This document shows, one piece after another, positions 44,447 to 52,909 of a stretch of DNA of 64,000 nt. The translations under genes were made by a program, and so were the position numbers. The number at the start of each line of letters is the position of its first letter. Position 1 is the first letter of the stretch. Source of the stretch: Corallococcus coralloides DSM 2259 (GTDB lineage: Bacteria > Myxococcota > Myxococcia > Myxococcales > Myxococcaceae); the NCBI RefSeq assembly GCF_000255295.1, contig NC_017030.1:124001-188000 (forward strand), given 5' to 3'. The notes below the pieces were generated by a model. The model was not told the origin of the DNA, did no database searches, and saw nothing but the letters and a program-made list of their open reading frames with translations.

Positions 44447-47400
44447 ATGATCCGATTCCTGATTCTGCTGCTGGCGCTGAGCCCGGTGGGTGTTTGGGCC
44501 GCTCCCTTCTGTACTCCTGGCACCAGCGAGAGCTGCGTGAACTACGGAGGCTGCGTGGGCACGCGATACTGCGGCGGTGCTCCGGGAGAACCGCGTGGGG
44601 AATGGGGCGAGTGTTTTCCCAGCGGCCAGCCCCAGGCCTGCTCGGCCTGTGGCGCGGGGGGAAGCGCCACCTGCGTGGACGGAGAGTACCTGGGGCCGTG
44701 CCAGCCGAGCACGACCCAGGCCCAGGATATCTGTGGCAACGGGTGTGACGACGACCGCGATGGCGAGGCGGACGAGGGCTGCGCGGGTTCGCGGACGTTC
44801 GACTACTGCGAGAGCAATCCCAACGGTACGGGCTTCACGCGCTGGACCTGTGGCTGCGGCAACGGACTCAACGTGGGCTACTGCCTGGGCTCCGCGGACT
44901 CCCAGGCCTCCTGCTCTTCGCCGGGGGGCTGTCTCAAGGCCCCTGCTTTTGGCACGACGGGGGCCCCCCAGGCCGGTGGAAACTACCAGTGCTGCGTCTC
45001 CAGCAAGCCCTGCTCGTCCGAGGGGTATGTCAACGCCGACTTGAAGTGCACGCCCTTCAACACGCCGAGCTTCGAGTGCACGCCAGGTGCCTCCTGCGAC
45101 GACAGCAACGCATGCGGGAACACCTGCGCGGGTGTCGCGCCCCAGGTGGACCGGACCACCGGCGTACGGACGACAGCGGGTGCCTACTGCTCCGCGGGCC
45201 CTGTTTGTGGCCTGGCACAAGGAGGTTTCGGTGCGTCCAACAGTGGTGTGAGCGCCAGCCGCGCCTACGAGCGCTGTGGCACCGCGGATGAGCTGGATGA
45301 TGACGGGAACGTCCTCCGTGGCGTGATCACCTGCTTCCTCTTCACGACCGAGTCTCCCACCGACACGCTGCCCGTCGGGGGGCCCTACGAACGTCCAGAT
45401 CGGAACGGCCGCGGTGGTGGCTCGGGGGGTGACGGCAGGGGCGGTGGCATTCGCAACACGGACCTCCGCAAGGGCCCCGCACCGAATACCTGCGGTCCCG
45501 CCTCGGGGAGCGTGGTGAACTCAGCGGTCTCCGCGATGTCCACGCCCAGCGTCGGACTGGGCGACTTCACCACCCGCCACACGGAGGCGGACCTGGGTCT
45601 CCAGGGCGCTCTGGGTGGCTTCAACTTCGTGCGCCGGTACGTCTCCACGGAGAAGTACTGGGCCTACCAGTCAATGCTCGGCAGCAATACCGAACCCTTC
45701 GTGGCGAAGCCTTTCGGCACGAGCCCGGGCAGCACGAGCTCACTGCGGTGGTGGCACAGTCTCTACAGCTTCGTCATGGTCAAAGGCATGATGCCCGGGG
45801 TGAGCACCTGGGCGGTGCGGGATACGAACGGCGATGTGCTGGAGTTCAGCGCCTGCAGCTCCACGGGTGCCGGGTGCTTCGCGACGCCCCGTGCGACCAG
45901 CCGCTGGTCGGACGCGAGCCTTTTCTGGACGGGCAGTTCCTTCATCCTGACCCGGCCCGGTGACGGACGCTTCATCTACGCGTCCCCCTGGGCGGCCAAT
46001 GGCGTTGTCCGGCGTCACTTCCTCACGCGCGTGGAGGAGTTCCGCCCCGGAGGGACGCCCCGCGTCCGGTTGTCGCTGGAGTACGCGCCCCAGAGCATCG
46101 GGCAGTACGGCGATCAACTCCATTGCCCTGGCCAGAGCAGCACCAACAACGGTGTGCCCTTCCTGACGGCGGTGACGACCGAGGAGGGCTCCAAGATGCG
46201 GCTGTATTACAGGCGAATCTACAGTCGGCATCCCTCCGTCGGGGAGGAGTGCGTCCTGGACCGGCTGAGCCTCCACACGGATCCCAACTCCTACGACCCC
46301 GGCAACCGTCAGAACGAGGTGACCGTCGCGCAGTATCGCTATCCGACGGCCAACGACGAGTACGGGTCTCAGCTGGGCGGCCTGCTCTCCAGCGTCGAGT
46401 ACCCCGAGACCGGCGACGTGGTGAACTACACGGACACGACCGGCTCGGGCGCGGCCTCCACTTCCTGGGCCGTGGCCATGAACCAGACGCCGGTGGCGTC
46501 CCACGTCTACCAGAGCGGGAAGATCGCCACGATGAGCAGCGGCGTGTCCGCCATGTCCATGAGCCTGGGCTCGGGTGACTGTGATGGCCCGCAGGCGCAG
46601 GAGGCGGGGTCCAATTGCGTTCCTCCGGCCGCGGAGCCCGCCAGCTCCGGCAGCGCTGGAGACGCCGCGGGCACCACGGTCCAGTTCCGGCGGCGCTTCT
46701 TCGCCAAGACCAACCCCTCGACGCCCTACACCCTGCTGAGCTCCTACGTGGACGATTGCGTGACCGGCTCGGGCAACTGCACGGGCTTCTCTCCCGGGTA
46801 CGTGAGCTTTACCTACGAGACTCCGGCGGATGGGTCGCTCTTCCTTCGCTACATGCGCAACAAGGCCGGCGCCTTCGACCACACCCAGCGCACCTACTCC
46901 ACGGCGGGGAGCAATTCGCGGCCGGGCGTGGTCAGCCCTGTCCAGCAGGAGTCCGGCGGGGTGGGCCAGACGATTTCGGGGACCGGAGGGGTGGCCAAGC
47001 CCACGACGTCCGCGGTCTTCGCGAACTACCCCGCGAATGCCTCGTCCAGTCCCTGGAAGCCCGTGCAGCAGCACGTGGAGACGATTGCTTCCGTGCTCCA
47101 GCCCTCGGCCCAGGCCACGACGCGGACGGTCCAGGACGAGGTGACGGGCTTCCGCAAGGCCGTCATCCGGTCGGGTTACACGCAGCGGTTTGATGATGTG
47201 GCTGGGACGTTCAGCGGTCCGGTGCTGGAGCACCGCGCGGTCTTCTTCTTCAACCACCTGCGCTGTCTGGGCGAGTCCGACACCGGAGGCACCCTGTTGA
47301 AGGAGGTCCATGGCCCCTGCGCGGTCAGCGGTCCGGAGGCGACGGACTGCTCCGGGACGGACTTCCCCATCACCCAGTACCAGTACTACGGACCGGCCTC

Positions 47401-50400
47401 CGGGCCGCCTTCGGAGAACTACGGCAATACCGCCAACCGTCTGAAGCAGGTGGTCCGCTACCTGTCGCATGGGGGAGCGCAGTCCTGCGCTGGCGCGCCG
47501 TCGTTGATCACCCGCTTCGACAGGTACGACGCACGCGGCAACCCGACGCAGGTCACCCTCCCGGAGAGCAGCACCGCCGCACTGCGCACCCTGACGCTCC
47601 AGCGCTCGGGCGGGCGCCTGGAGAGCGTGACGGCGCAGGGCCTGACGTCCCAGTACTTCTATGAAGGGCCCCGGGTCCGGGCCATCCGCCACCCCACGGG
47701 CGACTACACGGTGAGCTGTTACCGGAGCGGGACCCCGGCGGGACAGGGATGCACGGGCGGGCTGAAGACGCAGCTGCTTCAGTGGACGGCGGTCGCCAAC
47801 GACGTGAACGGCGTGGATTGGAGCGAGAAGCGCCTGCTGACCTACTGGCCGGATGGCATCGTGAAGACCGAGGAGATGCGCACGCGCCGCAACGGCGTGG
47901 AGGAGAGCCGGCGGCTCATCACGCACCATCCGGATCCCCACCACCGGCCGACCTATACCCGCATGGGCGAGGGGGCCGGCAGCTTCGGCGCGGTGGCGGG
48001 GTTCGACGTGAACAACAACCGCGTGGCCATCGGGCGTCCGTTCAACGACGCCCCGGACTTCTGCCGGACGCCCGGGCAGACGGGGACGGGGATCTCCGAG
48101 CTCTGCACGACCCTGGGGTATGACACGGCGGATCGTCTGGCGACCGTGTCGAAGGTCCTCGAGGACGGCAGCGACAAGCAGACCTCCCTGTCCTACGACG
48201 CCCAGGGGCACATCAAGCAGGTGCACAGGCTCTGCCCGGCGGGAACCAGTGGGGCATGCCGTCCCCTGGCGAACTACCAGTACGACGACTTCGGAAAGCT
48301 GATCGAGCTGCTGCTTCCCCACGCGACAGGCTTCGTGCAGCAGGACTACGACGTGCGCGGCAACCTGCGCATCAAGCAGTCCGCCGCCATGCGCGCAGCG
48401 GGGGAGTGGGTGGAGTATGCCCATGACCTGGTTGGCCGGGCGCTGAGCTCGACGCGGCGGCTGGCGGGGAGTGGGACCCCCGAGGTGCTCTTCCAGTTTG
48501 GATACGACGCCGACGGAACGCTTCCCGCGCTCTGCGGAGATCCCGAGCTGAAGTCGAAGGGACAGCTGCGCTACCGCGACGACTCCTTCGGACGGACCTG
48601 GTATCGCTACGACACGGAAGGAAGGCTGATGGCCGAGCTCCGGCAGCGGCAGGGAGACACGGTGTGCTCGCCGGAGCTGGAGACGCGCTACACCTACGAC
48701 ACCCTGGGGCGGTTCTCGGGGGTGCTTCATCCCTATGGGCGTGCGGTCCAGTACATCTACGGAACCGGGGCCCTGGCCCGTCGTGTCAGCGCCATTGACG
48801 TCACGTGGTTCCCCGGAACAGGGATCGAAACGCGGCGCATGGTGAGCGACATTGTCTGGGAGCCCTTCGGGGGCCTGCGCGGCTATCAAATCACTCCCGC
48901 CCCGGGCCTCAACCCTGTCTCGGTCGAGTACGCCCTGGGTGACAACGGCACGGTGGCGCCGTCGGGTTGTGGCAGTGCCTTCCCTTCGGCCTCGAGCTCG
49001 GACCGGACCGGCCGCCTCCGCTCGCTGCGCGTGAGCTCCGGGGCCTTCACCCCGGGGGTGGGATCCGGGGACATCTACAAGAAGGACTACACCTGGCACG
49101 CGGATCAGATCGTCCGGACGGACACCTGCCTCCTGGGCGGCCCCACGCCCAGGACAGAGCTGTTCGACTATGACCGGGACCTGCGCCTGAAGTCGGCGCA
49201 GCGGCCCTCGGGCAACGTCGAGGCAGCAGGTGGTGCTTTCGACAACCTGCTCTTCAGCTACGACACGCGGGACAACCGCAAGAGCCTGACGGGCAACCTG
49301 ACCGTGGCGCTCTCCCATTCCGCGGGACTCACGAGTGGTCGGCTGATGTCGGCCACACCCGCGCACGACGATTTCCAGAAGGTGGCCTACGACTATGACT
49401 CGGACGGACGGGCGGTCCGCAAGGAGTCTGGGCTCTACACGTCCGGAAGCCCCGCCAATGTCCTGGAGCTGGGTTACGGGCCCTTCAATGCATCCGAGGG
49501 GCAGGGCTCCGCGCGTGAGACCGTGTTCCGGGCGGTGCGGGTGAATGGCCTGACCTACAACTACTACTACGATGCCTTCGGCCGGCGGCGGGCGAAGGTG
49601 AACCCCTTCGGTCTGCGCGATGAGTTCTTCCACAGCGTGCGCAACGAGCTGCTCGTGGACCAGGGGTGGAGTGACGTCACGCAGGGCGCCTTCCAGGCGG
49701 TGGACGACTACATCTGGTTGGACGGCAAGCCGGTGGTGGTGATGCGGGGGCGGGTGGACGCCACCACGCACGCACGCCAATCGGACTTCAACGCGGACTG
49801 CCGGCGCAACGGCGAGGCTGCCAGCTGCGGGGCGTACTTCCCGGTGGTGGACCTGACCGGCAGGCCGGTGCTGATGCTGGACGATATCGGCAAGGTGGCA
49901 GGGGCGGCGGATTACCAGCCTTTCGGTCACGTCAACCGCTTCACGCTGCTGGACCCAAGCCAGCACCCCTACTCGGACGCAGACGGAGAGACCATCTCCG
50001 CGTTCGTCCAGCAACCTGATAACAGCCAGGTGAAGGTCCGGATGCGCGGATTGTTCCAGTTTGTCGACATGCAGGACGATGAAGACGACACGGACGAAAT
50101 CCTCCTTCGGGATGCGGATTCCAATGCAGTGCTCGCGGTCCTCACCGGCCCGCAGCAGGGCCGCTGGGTGACGCAGTGGGTTCCGACTTCCGCGGGACGC
50201 GTCTACGTGAACATCTCCGCGGGAGAGCAGGGCGCCGAGCCCAACGCCTTCACGGGCGCGGCTGTCGAGGGATACGAATACCAGCGCTACCAGGTGGGGG
50301 CTTCACCCTTCTGGACCCCGTTGCGCGGCGCGGGCCAGTACTACGACGCGGAGACGGACTTCTTCGAGAACTGGAACCGTTACTACGACCCCAGCATCGG

Positions 50401-50941
50401 CCGGTACCTCCAGCCGGAACCCGCATTGCAGAGCCCGGGATACCTGGCTGAGATGGTGGCTCGGGGATACGACGTGCCGGCGTATTCCTATGCCCTGAAC
50501 AATCCGATGCTCTACTCAGACCCGAATGGGCTCTGGGTTGTTGGGGTTGGGATGTCCGGTGCATTCCAGTTTGTATTTTTCGGTATGGAAGTGGCCGCTC
50601 ATGTGACGCTGGATGACACTGGCCGCATGGCGTTGATGATCACTCCTGGTTACCGAGTCGGATTGGATTACGGCTGGTCGGTAGCCCCCAATGTCTTTGT
50701 GAGCAGTGCCCCTACGGTGGATGCATTGAGTGGCTATGGGCTGGCTGTCACAATTGACTGCCTGGGGAGCTCCTTCTCCGCTACAGGGGCATTGGATTTC
50801 CAGGGAAATAAAGGCTATCCTGGTGCTGCGATTGGACTTCCGCTCATGTCTTGGGGCGAGATGAATGGCTTTACTGGAGAAGCTACCTATTCGTTCATTC
50901 CTGTGGCGGGCCAGGTTTTCCAGGGCCCACTGATTCCTTGA
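44447..50941 (+). CDS. Secreted Cys-rich RHS/YD-repeat protein with variable C-terminal tip
   Basis: 2164 residues from the ATG at 44447 (MIRFLILLLALSPVGVWAAP), a Sec signal peptide. Residues ~20-300 are Cys-rich with a MopE-like CGNGCDDDRDGEADEGC. A Gly-rich linker near residue 330 leads into the RHS shell, with YD repeats such as YDTEGRLMAEL, YDTLGRFSGVL and YDAFGRRRAKV. The RHS core closes with GRYLQPEPALQSPGYLAEMV and YSYALNNPMLYSDPNGL at about residue 2025. The ~135-residue tip after DPNGL is beta-rich and hydrophobic (MSGAFQFVFFGMEVAAHVTL, SSAPTVDALSGYG), resembling polymorphic-toxin tips of the Ntox type, and its DNA is visibly AT-richer. Shell-plus-toxin architecture is established for the family; the toxin activity is not known. 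Confidence 0.88.
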   Translation: MIRFLILLLALSPVGVWAAPFCTPGTSESCVNYGGCVGTRYCGGAPGEPRGEWGECFPSGQPQACSACGAGGSATCVDGEYLGPCQPSTTQAQDICGNGCDDDRDGEADEGCAGSRTFDYCESNPNGTGFTRWTCGCGNGLNVGYCLGSADSQASCSSPGGCLKAPAFGTTGAPQAGGNYQCCVSSKPCSSEGYVNADLKCTPFNTPSFECTPGASCDDSNACGNTCAGVAPQVDRTTGVRTTAGAYCSAGPVCGLAQGGFGASNSGVSASRAYERCGTADELDDDGNVLRGVITCFLFTTESPTDTLPVGGPYERPDRNGRGGGSGGDGRGGGIRNTDLRKGPAPNTCGPASGSVVNSAVSAMSTPSVGLGDFTTRHTEADLGLQGALGGFNFVRRYVSTEKYWAYQSMLGSNTEPFVAKPFGTSPGSTSSLRWWHSLYSFVMVKGMMPGVSTWAVRDTNGDVLEFSACSSTGAGCFATPRATSRWSDASLFWTGSSFILTRPGDGRFIYASPWAANGVVRRHFLTRVEEFRPGGTPRVRLSLEYAPQSIGQYGDQLHCPGQSSTNNGVPFLTAVTTEEGSKMRLYYRRIYSRHPSVGEECVLDRLSLHTDPNSYDPGNRQNEVTVAQYRYPTANDEYGSQLGGLLSSVEYPETGDVVNYTDTTGSGAASTSWAVAMNQTPVASHVYQSGKIATMSSGVSAMSMSLGSGDCDGPQAQEAGSNCVPPAAEPASSGSAGDAAGTTVQFRRRFFAKTNPSTPYTLLSSYVDDCVTGSGNCTGFSPGYVSFTYETPADGSLFLRYMRNKAGAFDHTQRTYSTAGSNSRPGVVSPVQQESGGVGQTISGTGGVAKPTTSAVFANYPANASSSPWKPVQQHVETIASVLQPSAQATTRTVQDEVTGFRKAVIRSGYTQRFDDVAGTFSGPVLEHRAVFFFNHLRCLGESDTGGTLLKEVHGPCAVSGPEATDCSGTDFPITQYQYYGPASGPPSENYGNTANRLKQVVRYLSHGGAQSCAGAPSLITRFDRYDARGNPTQVTLPESSTAALRTLTLQRSGGRLESVTAQGLTSQYFYEGPRVRAIRHPTGDYTVSCYRSGTPAGQGCTGGLKTQLLQWTAVANDVNGVDWSEKRLLTYWPDGIVKTEEMRTRRNGVEESRRLITHHPDPHHRPTYTRMGEGAGSFGAVAGFDVNNNRVAIGRPFNDAPDFCRTPGQTGTGISELCTTLGYDTADRLATVSKVLEDGSDKQTSLSYDAQGHIKQVHRLCPAGTSGACRPLANYQYDDFGKLIELLLPHATGFVQQDYDVRGNLRIKQSAAMRAAGEWVEYAHDLVGRALSSTRRLAGSGTPEVLFQFGYDADGTLPALCGDPELKSKGQLRYRDDSFGRTWYRYDTEGRLMAELRQRQGDTVCSPELETRYTYDTLGRFSGVLHPYGRAVQYIYGTGALARRVSAIDVTWFPGTGIETRRMVSDIVWEPFGGLRGYQITPAPGLNPVSVEYALGDNGTVAPSGCGSAFPSASSSDRTGRLRSLRVSSGAFTPGVGSGDIYKKDYTWHADQIVRTDTCLLGGPTPRTELFDYDRDLRLKSAQRPSGNVEAAGGAFDNLLFSYDTRDNRKSLTGNLTVALSHSAGLTSGRLMSATPAHDDFQKVAYDYDSDGRAVRKESGLYTSGSPANVLELGYGPFNASEGQGSARETVFRAVRVNGLTYNYYYDAFGRRRAKVNPFGLRDEFFHSVRNELLVDQGWSDVTQGAFQAVDDYIWLDGKPVVVMRGRVDATTHARQSDFNADCRRNGEAASCGAYFPVVDLTGRPVLMLDDIGKVAGAADYQPFGHVNRFTLLDPSQHPYSDADGETISAFVQQPDNSQVKVRMRGLFQFVDMQDDEDDTDEILLRDADSNAVLAVLTGPQQGRWVTQWVPTSAGRVYVNISAGEQGAEPNAFTGAAVEGYEYQRYQVGASPFWTPLRGAGQYYDAETDFFENWNRYYDPSIGRYLQPEPALQSPGYLAEMVARGYDVPAYSYALNNPMLYSDPNGLWVVGVGMSGAFQFVFFGMEVAAHVTLDDTGRMALMITPGYRVGLDYGWSVAPNVFVSSAPTVDALSGYGLAVTIDCLGSSFSATGALDFQGNKGYPGAAIGLPLMSWGEMNGFTGEATYSFIPVAGQVFQGPLIP

Positions 50942-50953
50942 TGCATACAGCGG

Positions 50954-51274
50954 ATGAACAGCTCAGGTGACCCAACTTATGTGATGGCATGGAGACAGCT
51001 GAGGCGGCGGGTTCGACTGGCGCTCGTGGCGTTCCTGCTCTGGCCGCTCATTCCTGTCGTGGGATGGGCATTGCAGGGGCGTCCAGGAGGAAGTCGAATC
51101 CTGTTTGTCTTCGCGATGGGGACGATGCTTTTCATCGTCATCGCGTCGTTTCGGGCGGGTCTGTTCCGATGTCCGCGCTGTCGACAGCGGTTCTTCATTC
51201 GAGGCGCTTACAGGAACTCCTTCACACGGAAGTGCTTGCACTGTGGCCTTCCGAAATGGGCGAATCAGGGCTGA
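50954..51274 (+). CDS. Two-TM zinc-ribbon membrane protein, copy B
   Basis: 106 residues, MNSSGDPTYVMAWRQLRRRV. It is a paralogue of 40753-41061: from WALQGRPGGSRIL to CGLPKWA the proteins are nearly identical, and the DNA is closely similar, including silent positions. It begins 12 bases after the RHS stop in the same direction, the position expected for an RHS tip immunity gene. Two transmembrane helices and a CPRC...CGLPKW zinc ribbon are conserved. A membrane immunity protein would suit a tip acting at the inner membrane; this is inference. Confidence 0.85.
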   Translation: MNSSGDPTYVMAWRQLRRRVRLALVAFLLWPLIPVVGWALQGRPGGSRILFVFAMGTMLFIVIASFRAGLFRCPRCRQRFFIRGAYRNSFTRKCLHCGLPKWANQG

Positions 51275-51289
51275 GCACTGGCGTCTGCG

Positions 51290-52720
51290 TTATTTGCGCG
51301 TATCCCCCGGAGGCGTGGCCACCACCTCACGCCCCAGTTCCAGCATCGTGGCGCTCTCCGACGGATCCGGGCGCTTGTCCCGCAGCGTGACGAACTCCTC
51401 CGCCGCCGTGGGATGGATGCCCACGGTGGCGTCGAGCTGCTTCTTCGTCACGCCGCACTTCAGCGCCACCGCGAGCCCCTGGATGATCTCCGGCGCGTCC
51501 GCTCCCACCATGTGGAAGCCCAGCACGCGCTCCGTGCCTCGCTCCACCACCACCTTCATCATGGAGCGCTCGTCCCGGCCCGTCAGCGTGTGCTTCATGG
51601 GCCGGAAGCTGGAGACGTAGACGTCCACCTTGCCGTATCGCTCCATCGCCTCGCGCTCCGTGAGCCCCACCGTGCCCACGGGCGGCTGGCTGAAGACCGC
51701 GGACGGGACGTTCTCGTGGTCCATCGTCACCGGGTTGTTCCGGTACAGCGTCTCCACCATCGCGCGGCCCTCCGCGATGGCCACCGGCGTGAGGTTGAGC
51801 CGGTCCGTCACGTCCCCCACCGCGTAGATGCTCTCCACCGACGAGCGCGACTGCGCGTCCACCACCACCGCGCCGCGCTCATTCAGCTTCACGCCCGCCT
51901 CCTCCAGGCCCAGGCCCTGCGTGTTGGGCACGCGGCCGGTGGAGTACAGCACCGCGTCCACCTCCAACGTCTCCCCCATGCGCGTCAGCAGGCTGAGCGT
52001 TCCGTCCTCGCGCTTCTCGATGTCCTGGACGAAGGTCTCCGGGCGGATGTCCACGCCCTTCTTGCGCATCTCCTGCGTCAGCGCCGCGCGGATGTCGTTG
52101 TCGAAGCCTCGCAGCACCGTGTCGCCGCGAATCAACATCGTCACCTTCGCGCCCAGCGCCGCGAAGATGCCCGCGAACTCCACGCCGATGTAGCCGCCTC
52201 CCACCACCGCCACCCGGCGAGGCAGCGTGGGCAGCTCCAGCGCCTGCTCGGACGTGAGCGCGTGCTCGATGCCCGTCACCTCCGGCAGGTAGGGCCGCCC
52301 GCCCGTGGCCACCAGGATGCGCTCCGCCGTGTAGCGCTTGCCCGCGACCTCCACCGTGTGCGCGTCCACCACCCGGCCCCGGCCCTCCACCAGCGTCACA
52401 CCCGCGTCGCGCAAGAGACGCCCGTAGATGCCCGTCAACCGGTCCAGCTCCTTCGCCTTCACCGCCTGGAGCTTCTTCCAGTCCAGCGCGGGGCCGTTCA
52501 CCGTCCAGCCGTAGCCCGCCGCGTCCTCGAAGTCGTAGCGGTAGTGCGCCGCGTACACGAGCAGCTTCTTGGGCACGCACCCGCGCAGCACGCACGTGCC
52601 GCCCACGCGCCCCTCCTCGCAGATGGCCACCTTCGCCCCGGAGGCCCCCGCTCGCCGGCTGGCCGCCACGCCGCCCGACCCCGCGCCCAATGTGAACAAG
52701 TCGAAGTCGTAGCCCGCCAT
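51290..52720 (-). CDS. gor: Glutathione-disulfide reductase
   Basis: 476 residues from the ATG at 52718-52720 (MAGYDFDLFTLGAGSGGVAA), with GGAGG upstream. The redox disulfide is Cys43-Cys48 in GGTCVLRGCVPKKLLVYAAH. NAD(P)-binding VAVVGGGYIGVEFAGIF with downstream MLIRGDTVLRGFDNDI (the R-rich pocket for NADPH phosphate), FAD-binding YAVGDVTDRLNLTPVAI and the C-terminal active-site GIHPTAAEEFVTLR complete the family. It reduces glutathione disulfide with NADPH in the cytoplasm. Convergent with the zinc-ribbon copy B gene; divergent from the kinase gene. Confidence 0.93.
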   Translation of the reverse strand: MAGYDFDLFTLGAGSGGVAASRRAGASGAKVAICEEGRVGGTCVLRGCVPKKLLVYAAHYRYDFEDAAGYGWTVNGPALDWKKLQAVKAKELDRLTGIYGRLLRDAGVTLVEGRGRVVDAHTVEVAGKRYTAERILVATGGRPYLPEVTGIEHALTSEQALELPTLPRRVAVVGGGYIGVEFAGIFAALGAKVTMLIRGDTVLRGFDNDIRAALTQEMRKKGVDIRPETFVQDIEKREDGTLSLLTRMGETLEVDAVLYSTGRVPNTQGLGLEEAGVKLNERGAVVVDAQSRSSVESIYAVGDVTDRLNLTPVAIAEGRAMVETLYRNNPVTMDHENVPSAVFSQPPVGTVGLTEREAMERYGKVDVYVSSFRPMKHTLTGRDERSMMKVVVERGTERVLGFHMVGADAPEIIQGLAVALKCGVTKKQLDATVGIHPTAAEEFVTLRDKRPDPSESATMLELGREVVATPPGDTRK

Positions 52721-52879
52721 CCGGTGTCCTCCCTGCGTCAAAAGTGATGTTTCAGCGCTCCAGAGGGAAGGAGCCCTGCCGGGCCCTGCCCGCCGGGTTG
52801 CTCCCCGGGGTCCGAAGCGCCTCCTGCTTCGCCTGCCCCGCCGCATTCAATCTCCCTCCCGCACGAGAAGGGGGGATAT

Positions 52880-52896
52880 CCTTACCGCGCGTAAGG
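52880..52896. promoter_or_regulatory. Dyad CCTTAC-N5-GTAAGG upstream of the Ser/Thr kinase gene
   Basis: CCTTAC (52880-52885), CGCGC, GTAAGG (52891-52896): perfect 6-base arms ending 13 bases before the kinase ATG. Its position overlaps the expected core promoter or leader, which suits an operator or a small leader hairpin. The regulator is unknown. Confidence 0.4.
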
Positions 52897-52909
52897 GCGG
52901 CTCCCCCTC

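Noticed and set aside
45740-50014. A 1424-codon open frame antisense to the RHS gene
   Set aside because: Long antisense frames arise in high-GC DNA from codon bias; the translation is Arg/His/Pro-rich without motifs, while the plus strand encodes a clear RHS protein.
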